Source: JACRDV01 sp024860865 [NCBI: Methanobacteriota archaeon]
GTDB taxonomy: Archaea; JACRDV01
Reading direction: 5' to 3'
Assembly: GCA_024860865.1 (NCBI GenBank)
Contig: JACRDV010000091.1
Span: forward strand, 1 to 8,805
Length of the DNA: 8,805 nucleotides
A program made the position numbers and the translations under genes. The notes under the pieces were generated by a model, which saw only the letters and a list, made by a program, of their open reading frames with translations, was not told the DNA's origin and searched no databases. Positions 1 through 6,784 of the stretch are shown here, piece by piece (position 1 is the stretch's first letter; the number at the start of each line of letters is the position of its first letter).

Positions 1-2696
1 AGGAAATAGCCTCTATCTAAAACAAGTATGTCTGGAAGGTCAAACAAATCTTGCGTATAAGGATCAACTATGCTTGCAATTCTTGCTGTTATAACATCTA
101 ATCGATAAAATAACTCGCCAGGCGGAGTTTCATTGCTTATATAGAATTGAGTTATATTTTGAATAACTCTCTGATAACTTTGCACGTACTTGTTATACAG
201 TCTAATGTGTGTTTTATTTTTCTTTAATACAAGTGCTTCAAGCTCTCTTGTGAGCTTGGGATTTGGCTCATCGTACCAAGTAAAAGCAATTGGTACTGCT
301 GTTGTTATTTCTTCTAACCATGACCAAACCTTTTCGACTTTAGTTGAATAAACAGCCGTAGTTTTCTTAGTCATAGTAACATAATCCAACTCTGGATTTG
401 CAAGAGCTGAGGATTCAATCAGCCCAGCTAAAACAATTGGAACCTCTACTTTAGGAAGAATTTCCGAAATTGTTAAGCTATCACTTTGAGCATTATAGGA
501 AGCATTTTCATCAATCAAGCTAACATTTACCATCTCATCAGGAACTGAATCAAAAGCAGTTAAATTTGTTAAGTTAAAATCAGCTGAGTTTTTGAAAGTA
601 ACGTTTAACAATAGTGAATTATCAATGCCAAATAAGATCCTGCTCGAATTGTAAGTTTGAGCAGTTTGATTTGAAATCCAGCCTTTTGCTAGGCATTCAT
701 TTAAGTACGTTTTAACCGTTTTTGAGCTCCAACTTTCTTTCAATTCTAGTGCCGGTAGGTTTAAAATTGAATAAAGTGCAACTTTATTCCAGCCAGGGTT
801 AAGTTGGTTGATATAAATTGACCCAGTTAAATTTGTAACTGAGTAATTTGCAAAATAAATAGTAAAATTGCTTATAGAATAGCTTTCTTTATTCCAAATC
901 CAAATTTCTCCAAAAGCTGAAACTTCAACTACTTCGCCAGATTGGTTGTATTTTGCAACTGCCTTTTCGATGACTTTTATCTCAATGCCTGCAGTGGTTG
1001 GTATTTCTTGAGCAGAAGCAAAGCCAATCTTTGGGAGCTCAAAAAACCTATGGATTGGAATTGTAGCTTCTAGCTGAGTTAATTTATTCTCAACATAGTT
1101 TATTGCTTTAGTCAAAATAGAAATAGATAGGTTATCATAAAATTTAAGTTGGTCTGCAACATCATTTGATAACTTTTGTTTTATCACTCTTTTATCCAGA
1201 TAATCATTAAGCTTAGTTGACTCACGAACAGACCATTTAAGTTCAACATCAGCTTTTCGATAGTACTCTTTCAGTTCTTCTTTAGCTTCGCTTTCTTTAT
1301 TTGGATTTGCTAAAACCTCCGCACCTAAAGCATTTGTATAGCTCCATTCATACTTTTCTAGAGCAAAATATTTCTTTGCAAGCTCTAATTGTAAGATTGC
1401 TTGGGCTGTGCTATTTTTTGAAATAGCATATTCTGTTTCATTAATTTGTTTTTGAGCCTTTGCTGTAAGATTATTCAAAAAGTCAGTCAGTTTTTGTTTA
1501 TTTTTATATGTCCGATTGAAAATTTCTATTTTAATTGCAGTATCAATTGCTGTTTGATTTAAATAAGCTAACGAGAGATCATGGATTTTAATTCCTGATT
1601 TGGCATAATCCGCTAAATCTTTTAAAACTGTAGATTGAACAAGCACATTGAGTTTTAAATTTTCAGAAGTAAAGTAAGTTTTGTTCTGAATTAAAATTAG
1701 ATAGAAATCATTTCCAACTATATCTTTTATTTTCAAGCCAGATATTGTAACATTGCTATTATACGATATTGAAGAATTTAAGAAAAAGTTTGAGTTGGTA
1801 TCTAATGGCCATTTCAAGCCAGATGGTTTAATTTTTAGCCTAAAGCTAAGCTCAGCTTTGGAGTTAGGAGCAATTGTTCCATTCCAAGTTAATGTCTTAA
1901 CAACTGAATCATAAACGAAGTTTTCTGGCTCAACTGAAATAAGCTGAGTTCCACCGACTGTGAAGTTCTGATAATCAAATAGCATGTTTGGTATTGGGAT
2001 TATTATTTTTACATTATTTAATTGGATTGGCGAAGTGTTGTTAAGGCAAATTTTGAACTCTAGAGTATTGTTTATATCAAACAGAATTTCTTTAGAATTA
2101 AGCTCAATATTTTTCCAATCGAATGAAATCAATACAGTTGGATCTTTTTTAATTGAATAACTTGCAATTAAATTTTGAACTGGAGCAATTTGATCAATTT
2201 TTATTGGTTTATTCATTAAATCAGTTGCATTTAAATTCTCAAGCTGAGTTGTAATTCCATATTTAGCTGTGAAATTTTCTTTATTAACTAAATACAAATT
2301 TCCAATTGCTGATGTTTGAGTTAAAGTTGTAACTACAGTTTGATTAAAAGTATCAGCGATGAAAATTCCAGTTACATTTTCAAAAATTTTTGCTTCAACT
2401 TTTATTGGCTTTGTCAGAATTATATTATCTAAAGAAGAATCAATTAACTCAATTGAATTATTTGTTTTATAATCAACTTTCTCAACCAAAACTAAAACTG
2501 GAGCAGTTATGTTTGCAACCCTTAATCCGGAAATCAACTTAGTTTGATTAACTTGCGGAACTTGAGAAACAAAAAATTGAGCTTCAGCAGAAATAGAAAC
2601 AAGCTCAGCATTTGGAATAGCAGCTCCCAAAAACAGGCAAATTACCAATAAAACAGCAGCACTGAGCAATTTATTTCTGTCCAAATAATCAACCAA
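1..2696 (-). CDS. Large secreted/cell-surface protein, sequon-rich, partial (C-terminus beyond left edge)
   Basis: I do not recognise the family. The minus strand is open for 898 codons without a stop or frame break and leaves the window before any stop. An in-frame TAA lies just upstream, and the first usable start is TTG at 2696 (a second TTG is at 2684). No Shine-Dalgarno site is visible; a TATA-like element about 25 bases upstream suggests leaderless initiation. Residues 1-30 look like a signal peptide: charged start (DYLDRNK), hydrophobic LLSAAVLLVICLFLGAA, likely cleavage after IPNA. About residues 185-290 resemble a beta-sandwich repeat of archaeal envelope proteins (NNTLEFKICLNNT, then IAPNSKAELSFRL). 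About 400-545 are charged and probably helical or coiled. I count about 35 N-X-S/T sequons, absent from 429-521 and 732-826, so it is probably N-glycosylated. Few cysteines occur (20, 217, 668). A surface or S-layer-associated role is inferred; the exact function is unknown. Confidence 0.8.
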   Translation of the reverse strand, partial: MVDYLDRNKLLSAAVLLVICLFLGAAIPNAELVSISAEAQFFVSQVPQVNQTKLISGLRVANITAPVLVLVEKVDYKTNNSIELIDSSLDNIILTKPIKVEAKIFENVTGIFIADTFNQTVVTTLTQTSAIGNLYLVNKENFTAKYGITTQLENLNATDLMNKPIKIDQIAPVQNLIASYSIKKDPTVLISFDWKNIELNSKEILFDINNTLEFKICLNNTSPIQLNNVKIIIPIPNMLFDYQNFTVGGTQLISVEPENFVYDSVVKTLTWNGTIAPNSKAELSFRLKIKPSGLKWPLDTNSNFFLNSSISYNSNVTISGLKIKDIVGNDFYLILIQNKTYFTSENLKLNVLVQSTVLKDLADYAKSGIKIHDLSLAYLNQTAIDTAIKIEIFNRTYKNKQKLTDFLNNLTAKAQKQINETEYAISKNSTAQAILQLELAKKYFALEKYEWSYTNALGAEVLANPNKESEAKEELKEYYRKADVELKWSVRESTKLNDYLDKRVIKQKLSNDVADQLKFYDNLSISILTKAINYVENKLTQLEATIPIHRFFELPKIGFASAQEIPTTAGIEIKVIEKAVAKYNQSGEVVEVSAFGEIWIWNKESYSISNFTIYFANYSVTNLTGSIYINQLNPGWNKVALYSILNLPALELKESWSSKTVKTYLNECLAKGWISNQTAQTYNSSRILFGIDNSLLLNVTFKNSADFNLTNLTAFDSVPDEMVNVSLIDENASYNAQSDSLTISEILPKVEVPIVLAGLIESSALANPELDYVTMTKKTTAVYSTKVEKVWSWLEEITTAVPIAFTWYDEPNPKLTRELEALVLKKNKTHIRLYNKYVQSYQRVIQNITQFYISNETPPGELFYRLDVITARIASIVDPYTQDLFDLPDILVLDRGYF

Positions 2697-2713
2697 CTGG
2701 CTAAAAATTAAAC

Positions 2714-2726
2714 ATTATTTAATAAA
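2714..2726 (-). promoter_or_regulatory. Candidate TATA element for the surface-protein gene
   Basis: On the minus strand the run TTTATTAAATAAT is centred about 25 bases before the TTG at 2696. That is the usual archaeal TATA-to-transcription-start distance, so the mRNA would begin at or next to the start codon. The region is AT-rich, so the match could be fortuitous. Confidence 0.45.
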
Positions 2727-2750
2727 TAAGCCTTTCTATGAACATTTCAA

Positions 2751-2756
2751 TGTACA
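2751..2756. promoter_or_regulatory. TRP-box-like site 1 (TGTACA)
   Basis: Exact palindrome TGTACA inside the longer match CAATGTACA, which recurs at 2841-2849. It lies about 35 bases upstream of the trpD TATA box and about 25 bases upstream of the minus-strand TATA-like element, so a bound protein could affect both divergent genes. TGTACA is the TRP-box consensus bound by TrpY in Methanothermobacter; applying it here is inference. Confidence 0.5.
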
Positions 2757-2786
2757 ATTCTGCCAATTTGCGCAGTCTACACCAGT

Positions 2787-2794
2787 TTTATATA
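2787..2794 (+). promoter_or_regulatory. TATA box of the trpDFEG operon
   Basis: TTTATATA is a near-ideal archaeal box A. Transcription should begin about 25 bases downstream, near 2815-2820, giving a leader of roughly 45 bases before the trpD ATG at 2862. A TGTACT box lies exactly over this predicted start site. Confidence 0.7.
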
Positions 2795-2813
2795 CCATTA
2801 GCAACTTGTAGAA

Positions 2814-2819
2814 TGTACT
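2814..2819. promoter_or_regulatory. TRP-box-like site 2 (TGTACT), over the predicted transcription start
   Basis: One mismatch from TGTACA, in the context AATGTACT that matches the AATGTACA of the other two boxes. Its position at the predicted start site would suit repression by blocking RNA polymerase. The call rests on similarity to the other two boxes and on position. Confidence 0.4.
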
Positions 2820-2843
2820 AATAAAGTTAATAATGTATATCAA

Positions 2844-2849
2844 TGTACA
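2844..2849. promoter_or_regulatory. TRP-box-like site 3 (TGTACA), in the trpD leader
   Basis: Exact TGTACA within CAATGTACA, the same nine bases as at 2749-2757. It lies between the predicted transcription start and the trpD Shine-Dalgarno site, with a weaker TGTATA ten bases upstream (2834-2839). Two exact copies of this palindrome in a 165-base gap are unlikely by chance. Confidence 0.5.
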
Positions 2850-2851
2850 CT

Positions 2852-2855
2852 GGTG
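2852..2855 (+). promoter_or_regulatory. Ribosome binding site of trpD (GGTG), embedded in the operator-like palindrome
   Basis: GGTG matches the archaeal anti-Shine-Dalgarno sequence and sits six bases before the ATG at 2862, supporting that start. It is part of the CTGGTGTA half of the inverted pair, so the same bases may serve both DNA binding and translation. Confidence 0.5.
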
Positions 2856-2861
2856 TAATAT

Positions 2862-3926
2862 ATGGACTTCCCAAAGGAGACTATTCCAAAACTCGTCAAC
2901 GGAGAAAATCTTTCCTTTGAAGAAGCCTACCAACTCATGCAAGCGATAATGAGTGGAGGAGCAACCGATGCTCAAATCGGGGCTACATTAGTAGCTCTGA
3001 GAATCAAAACAGAAACCCCAGAAGAAATCGCTGGCTTTGCAAAAGCAATGAGAGAAGCTTGCAATCAAATTCATCCTAAAGTCAATGGCACATTAGTTGA
3101 TACATGTGGAACTGGCGGAGACAAACACAAAACAATAAATGTAAGCACGGCAGCGGCACTTGTAATCTCGGCAACTGGGATTCCAGTCGCGAAGCACGGA
3201 AACCGAGCAGTGACTAGCAAATGTGGCAGTGCGGATATTCTCGAGACCCTTGGATTTAACATTAGCCTTGAACCAGCTGCTGTAGAAAAAATGATTGAAA
3301 GGAATAATTTTGGTTTTATGTTTGCTCCAAATTTTCACCCTGCAATGAAAAGAGTTGTTGGGCCTAGAAAAGAAATTGGGATCAGAACTGTTTTCAATAT
3401 CCTTGGACCTTTAACAAATCCTGCAAACGCTCCTGCCCAGCTCATGGGAGTTTTCGACGCTAGCTTAACTGAAAAAGTTAGTCAAGTCATGAGAATTCTT
3501 GGCACAAAAAGAGCGATGGTAGTTCATGGCCTCGATGGATTGGATGAAATTTCAACAATTGGAGAGACTATAGTAACCGAACTATACGATGGGAAAATCG
3601 ATACATATCAGATCAAGCCTGAAGATTTTGGAATTGAAAGAGTTAAACCTGAACAGATTGCTGCGCTGGAAACTCCAGACCTGAATGCCGCTCTTTTATT
3701 AAAAATATTCAATAATAAAATCAAAGGTCCGAAACTTGATATTGTTTTATTAAATGCTGCAGGTGCATTAGTTGTTGGCGGAGCAAGGGACTTAAAAGAA
3801 GGCATCGAGATCGCAAAAAATGCAATTGAAAGCGGCTCAGTTTATCAAAAATTGTTAGAAGTCATCCAAGCTTCAAAGGGAAATCTCGATAAAATTCGAA
3901 CATTGGAGAGGTTACCGTGTGGTTAA
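2862..3926 (+). CDS. trpD: Anthranilate phosphoribosyltransferase
   Basis: TrpD transfers phosphoribose from PRPP to anthranilate, giving phosphoribosylanthranilate, in the cytoplasm. The 354-residue product is a normal length. An N-terminal helical domain (about 1-70) precedes the alpha/beta catalytic domain. Clear family motifs are DTCGTGGD (80-87, PRPP binding), KHGNRAVTSKCGSAD (111-125, PRPP and anthranilate contacts), FAPNFHPAMKRVVGPRKEIG (154-173), NILGPLTNPA (179-188) and GLDGLDEIS (223-231) with the metal-binding Asp228-Glu229 pair. The ATG follows GGTG by six bases and the protein begins as expected for the family. It is the first gene of the operon and overlaps trpF by eight bases. 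TrpD at the front is a different order from the trpEGCFBAD operon of Methanothermobacter. No defect is visible. Confidence 0.97.
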   Translation: MDFPKETIPKLVNGENLSFEEAYQLMQAIMSGGATDAQIGATLVALRIKTETPEEIAGFAKAMREACNQIHPKVNGTLVDTCGTGGDKHKTINVSTAAALVISATGIPVAKHGNRAVTSKCGSADILETLGFNISLEPAAVEKMIERNNFGFMFAPNFHPAMKRVVGPRKEIGIRTVFNILGPLTNPANAPAQLMGVFDASLTEKVSQVMRILGTKRAMVVHGLDGLDEISTIGETIVTELYDGKIDTYQIKPEDFGIERVKPEQIAALETPDLNAALLLKIFNNKIKGPKLDIVLLNAAGALVVGGARDLKEGIEIAKNAIESGSVYQKLLEVIQASKGNLDKIRTLERLPCG

Positions 3927-4578
3927 AGTTAAGATTTGTGGAGTTACAACGAGCGCTGATGCAAAAAGTGCTATTGATGCTGGAGCAGATTACATCGGAA
4001 TGATAGTAGAAGTTCCAGTTCAATCTCCAAGAAAGATTTCTCTTCAAAAAGCAAAGTTAATTGCTTCTCAAATTAATTTTAACATCATTGCAGTAATAAT
4101 GCCAAAAACTCCAGATGATGCAATAAAAATTGCAAATGAACTCAATCCATTTGCACTTCAACTTCATGGGAAAGAAACTTTGAGAAATGTCAAGATATTG
4201 CGCAACTCTCTTCCTAATACTATGTTGATAAAAACACTACCAGTTTCAAACTCAGTTTCATCTTCTGATTTGATCAAAACTGCAGCGCGCTATATTGATT
4301 CAGGAGTTGATGCTATTCTATTGGACACATATGTTGGAAACAAACCCGGAGGTACTGGACAAACTCACAACTGGGAAATTTCAAGAGAGGTTAGACGAGC
4401 ACTTTCCATCCCTGTTATCCTGGCAGGTGGATTAACTCCTGAAAATGTGGCTAAGGCCGTTAAAATTGTAAAACCTTTCGCAGTAGATGTTGCTTCTGGA
4501 GTTGAAAGATTTCCTGGTCAGAAAGATCCCAATAAAATGAAGTATTTTGTTAAAGCAGCAAAAGGAGCAAAAAAATGA
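3919..4578 (+). CDS. trpF: Phosphoribosylanthranilate isomerase
   Basis: TrpF converts phosphoribosylanthranilate to 1-(o-carboxyphenylamino)-1-deoxyribulose 5-phosphate (CdRP) by an Amadori rearrangement. The 219-residue product is a single TIM barrel of typical length. It opens with VKVKICGVT, placing the catalytic Cys at residue 7; the catalytic Asp is residue 136 in LLDT. QLHG (81-84), GGTGQTHNW (144-152), LAGGLTPENV (168-177) and DVASGVE (190-196, phosphate binding) are all present. The start is GTG at 3919, preceded by GGAGAGGT (3905-3912) about six bases upstream; it lies inside the 3' end of trpD, so translation is probably coupled. Its last codons contain the trpE Shine-Dalgarno site. 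The gene is complete and I see nothing odd. Confidence 0.96.
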   Translation: MVKVKICGVTTSADAKSAIDAGADYIGMIVEVPVQSPRKISLQKAKLIASQINFNIIAVIMPKTPDDAIKIANELNPFALQLHGKETLRNVKILRNSLPNTMLIKTLPVSNSVSSSDLIKTAARYIDSGVDAILLDTYVGNKPGGTGQTHNWEISREVRRALSIPVILAGGLTPENVAKAVKIVKPFAVDVASGVERFPGQKDPNKMKYFVKAAKGAKK

Positions 4579-6176
4579 AGGATTTTAATTTTCAAATAGA
4601 AAAAGCAAAAGAAAAAATGGACAAGTCAGAGATTGCAATTGTGCCATTGCGGGTAGAATTACCTGTTAATGCTCAGCCTTTTCAAATCTATGCAGCTCTG
4701 AAGGAAATCACAAATTCAAAATTTTCATTTCTCTTGGAATCAATTGAAGGTGAAGAGAGAGTTGCTCGTTATTCTTTCATTGGAGCAGCCCCAGAGCTCT
4801 TAATTCAAGTTCAAAATGGAGACGTTATAATAAAAAATTTAGGAGGACTCCAAGGTAATCTTTTATTTGAAATTGCTCGCCGAAATTTAGTAAATTCTTG
4901 TTGCTGCATGAGTGGTAACGGGCCATATGCTGCTGGAAAACTTGAGGAAAACAAGGACCCGATTGATGCAATAAGTTCTATTTTCATAAATGAATTTGTA
5001 AAGTATATTCCACTTTATGAGCACCCGAGGCAACTGTTTTTTGGCGGAGCGTTAGGCTACTTCTCATATGACATAGTTGATTACTGGTTAAAATTATTGC
5101 ACAGCAAAAGCTTCGGAATGCCAGAAGCGGAATTCATTCTCTCTACTAGAAGTTTAGTTTATGATCATAAAGAAAAGAAAGTATATGCCTACATAAATGC
5201 CTTTGTCACAAATGAGGCTTCTTCTGGATTAGCGAATGATTGCCAAATATACTTAAGCCAATTTATTAAAGCAGTTAACTCTGCTGAAACTTCACAGAAA
5301 CAACATTCAATTGAATTACGAGACCTGCCTGTTTCAGATTATCAACTCGATATGACAAAACCAGAATTTGAAGAAGCTGTGCAAAAGGCAAAGGATTACA
5401 TTTTTGCTGGAGATATTTTTCAAGTGGTTTTAGCCAGACAAGCAAGAACTTCGCTCAACAGCATCACTCCTTTTGATATCTATATGATTTTGCGCCAAAT
5501 GAACCCAAGCCCGTACATGTATTTGCTCGAGTTTAAAGAACATTCAATCGTTGGAGCCAGCCCTGAAACACTAGTGACTGTGTGCAACAGAAAAGTTATA
5601 ACAAATCCAATTGCTGGAACACGACCGAGAGGTAAAACTCCTGAAGAAGACCGAAAGCTTGAAAAAGAGATGTTGAATGATGAAAAAGAAAAAGCTGAAC
5701 ACGTAATGCTCGTTGATTTGGCGAGAAATGACGTGGGAATTGTTTCAAAACCGGGCACAGTAAAAGTTACAGAGTATATGGTGCCTTCAAAGTATTCCCA
5801 TGTTCAGCATATTGTTTCGACTGTTGTTGGGGAACTTAAGTATGATAAAACGACATTCGATGCTATAAGAGCAATTTTCCCAGCCGGCACTGTAAGCGGA
5901 GCTCCTAAAATTAGAGCAATGGAAATTATCGATGAGCTCGAAAGCGGAAAACGTGGGCCATATGCTGGCGGTGTTGGTTATTTTGCTTTCGATTTAAATG
6001 CTGACTTTGCAATTACTATTAGGTCAGTTGTTATCAACAAAGATACTGCTTTTGTTCAAGCTGGAGCCGGGATAGTTGCTGATTCTAAACCTGAGCGAGA
6101 ATTTTTTGAAACCCAAAATAAAATGCTCGCAATCCTTAAAACAATCGAAGTTGCAAAAGCGAGAGTGAAAGATTGA
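4575..6176 (+). CDS. trpE: Anthranilate synthase component I
   Basis: TrpE makes anthranilate from chorismate using ammonia supplied by TrpG. At 533 residues it is slightly long. The N-terminal domain carries the tryptophan feedback motif LLES (53-56), and NPSPYMY (310-316) forms the other side of that pocket, so the enzyme is probably inhibited by tryptophan. Chorismate-binding motifs include GDIFQVVLARQ (279-289), NPIAGTRPRG (344-353), EHVMLVDLARND (375-386), AGTVSGAPKIRAMEIIDELE (437-456), YAGGVGYF (463-470) and AGAGIVADS (496-504). Residues about 92-126, including CCC at 109-111, do not match the pattern I know and look like an insertion before the usual DPIDA segment. The ATG overlaps the trpF stop (ATGA) and follows AGGAG (4563-4567) by seven bases. 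A para-aminobenzoate synthase (PabB) role is less likely given the operon and LLES. Confidence 0.96.
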   Translation: MKDFNFQIEKAKEKMDKSEIAIVPLRVELPVNAQPFQIYAALKEITNSKFSFLLESIEGEERVARYSFIGAAPELLIQVQNGDVIIKNLGGLQGNLLFEIARRNLVNSCCCMSGNGPYAAGKLEENKDPIDAISSIFINEFVKYIPLYEHPRQLFFGGALGYFSYDIVDYWLKLLHSKSFGMPEAEFILSTRSLVYDHKEKKVYAYINAFVTNEASSGLANDCQIYLSQFIKAVNSAETSQKQHSIELRDLPVSDYQLDMTKPEFEEAVQKAKDYIFAGDIFQVVLARQARTSLNSITPFDIYMILRQMNPSPYMYLLEFKEHSIVGASPETLVTVCNRKVITNPIAGTRPRGKTPEEDRKLEKEMLNDEKEKAEHVMLVDLARNDVGIVSKPGTVKVTEYMVPSKYSHVQHIVSTVVGELKYDKTTFDAIRAIFPAGTVSGAPKIRAMEIIDELESGKRGPYAGGVGYFAFDLNADFAITIRSVVINKDTAFVQAGAGIVADSKPEREFFETQNKMLAILKTIEVAKARVKD

Positions 6177-6742
6177 GAATCCTTTTTTTAAATAACCGCG
6201 ATTCTTTTGTTTTTAATATAGTTGACTACATCTCAGTGATGGAATCCAATACAATTGTAGTTGATAATACAATCTCACTTGAAGAAGTTCATAAAATAAA
6301 TCCTACACACATAGTTATTAGCCCCGGACCCGGACACCCTAAAAAGGATACTGGAACGTGCATTCCAATTATCAAAGAGTTTGGTCCAGAGATCCCTATC
6401 CTTGGAGTTTGTCTTGGGCACCAAGCAATTGTTGAAGCTTTTGGCGGCAAAGTTATTCGAGGTTACTACCCGATCCACGGAAAGGCCTCAGCAGTACACC
6501 ACGATGGAAAAGGCATTTTCAGAAATATACCAAACCCATTTTTAATGGGGCGGTATCATTCGCTAGTGGCTGATCCTACGTTGCCTAATTGTCTAGAAAT
6601 TTCCGCTAAATTCGATGATGGAGTAATTGCAGGAATTCGGCATAAAAAATATCCAATTGAAGGGGCTCAAGGGCACCCAGAAAGTTATTTAACTGATCCA
6701 ACCATTGGTAAACAAATCCTCAGGAACTTTCTATTGCTTTAA
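6173..6742 (+). CDS. trpG: Anthranilate synthase component II (glutamine amidotransferase)
   Basis: TrpG hydrolyses glutamine and channels ammonia to TrpE. The 189-residue product is a complete class I glutamine amidotransferase. Visible motifs are NNRDSFVFNIVDY (7-19), ISPGPGHP (49-56, oxyanion region) and LGVCLGHQAI (77-86) with nucleophile Cys80. HGKASAVHHDGKGIF (102-116) is also present, and HPES (168-171) supplies the catalytic His168 and Glu170. The usual GVQFHPES is GAQGHPES here, a mild substitution next to the catalytic pair. The start is a TTG at 6173 overlapping the trpE stop (TTGA); the family N-terminus (ILFLNNRDSF) begins directly after it, so no longer form is needed. GTGA at 6165-6168 may be its ribosome site. 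The gene closes the operon. PabA activity toward folate synthesis is possible, as some TrpG proteins are shared. Confidence 0.95.
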   Translation: MRILFLNNRDSFVFNIVDYISVMESNTIVVDNTISLEEVHKINPTHIVISPGPGHPKKDTGTCIPIIKEFGPEIPILGVCLGHQAIVEAFGGKVIRGYYPIHGKASAVHHDGKGIFRNIPNPFLMGRYHSLVADPTLPNCLEISAKFDDGVIAGIRHKKYPIEGAQGHPESYLTDPTIGKQILRNFLLL

Positions 6743-6749
6743 CAGTTTA

Positions 6750-6757
6750 TTTATATC
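6750..6757 (+). promoter_or_regulatory. Candidate TATA box of the nucleotidyltransferase gene
   Basis: TTTATATC, just after the trpG stop, is centred about 30 bases before the ATG at 6785. Transcription would begin within a few bases of the start codon. No good Shine-Dalgarno site precedes that ATG, which fits a leaderless or near-leaderless mRNA separate from the trp operon. Confidence 0.5.
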
Positions 6758-6784
6758 CTTTATTCAAAAATATATAGTGTAACC

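Larger units (their letters stand above)
2778..2857. repeat. Inverted pair of 8-mers bracketing the trp promoter
   Basis: TACACCAG at 2778-2785 and its exact reverse complement CTGGTGTA at 2850-2857 flank the TATA box and the predicted transcription start. The right copy also forms an imperfect local palindrome with the adjacent TGTACA box (TACAC-TG-GTGTA, 2846-2857). The left copy lies upstream of the predicted transcript, so an operator pair is more likely than an RNA stem. Confidence 0.45.
2833..2949 (+). other. Speculative leader reading frame with two Trp codons overlapping the trpD start
   Basis: An ATG at 2833 opens a 38-codon frame, out of phase with trpD, that begins MYINVHWCNIW. 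Tryptophan codons fall at codons 7 (2851-2853) and 11 (2863-2865); the second overlaps the trpD ATG. The frame continues inside trpD to a TAA at 2947-2949. The ATG would be about 15 bases into the predicted mRNA and has no visible Shine-Dalgarno site. Most of it is the alternate frame of trpD, so coding is doubtful. It is listed only because of the Trp codons in a trp leader. Confidence 0.15.

Noticed and set aside
2736-2975. Minus-strand open frame of 79 codons across the trp promoter
   Set aside because: It overlaps the trp regulatory sites and the trpD start, has no recognisable domain, and is better explained as a shadow of trpD.
4575-6742. trpE and trpG as pabB and pabA for folate synthesis
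   Set aside because: LLES, NPSPYMY and the overlapping trpD and trpF genes favour anthranilate synthase; shared use of TrpG cannot be excluded.
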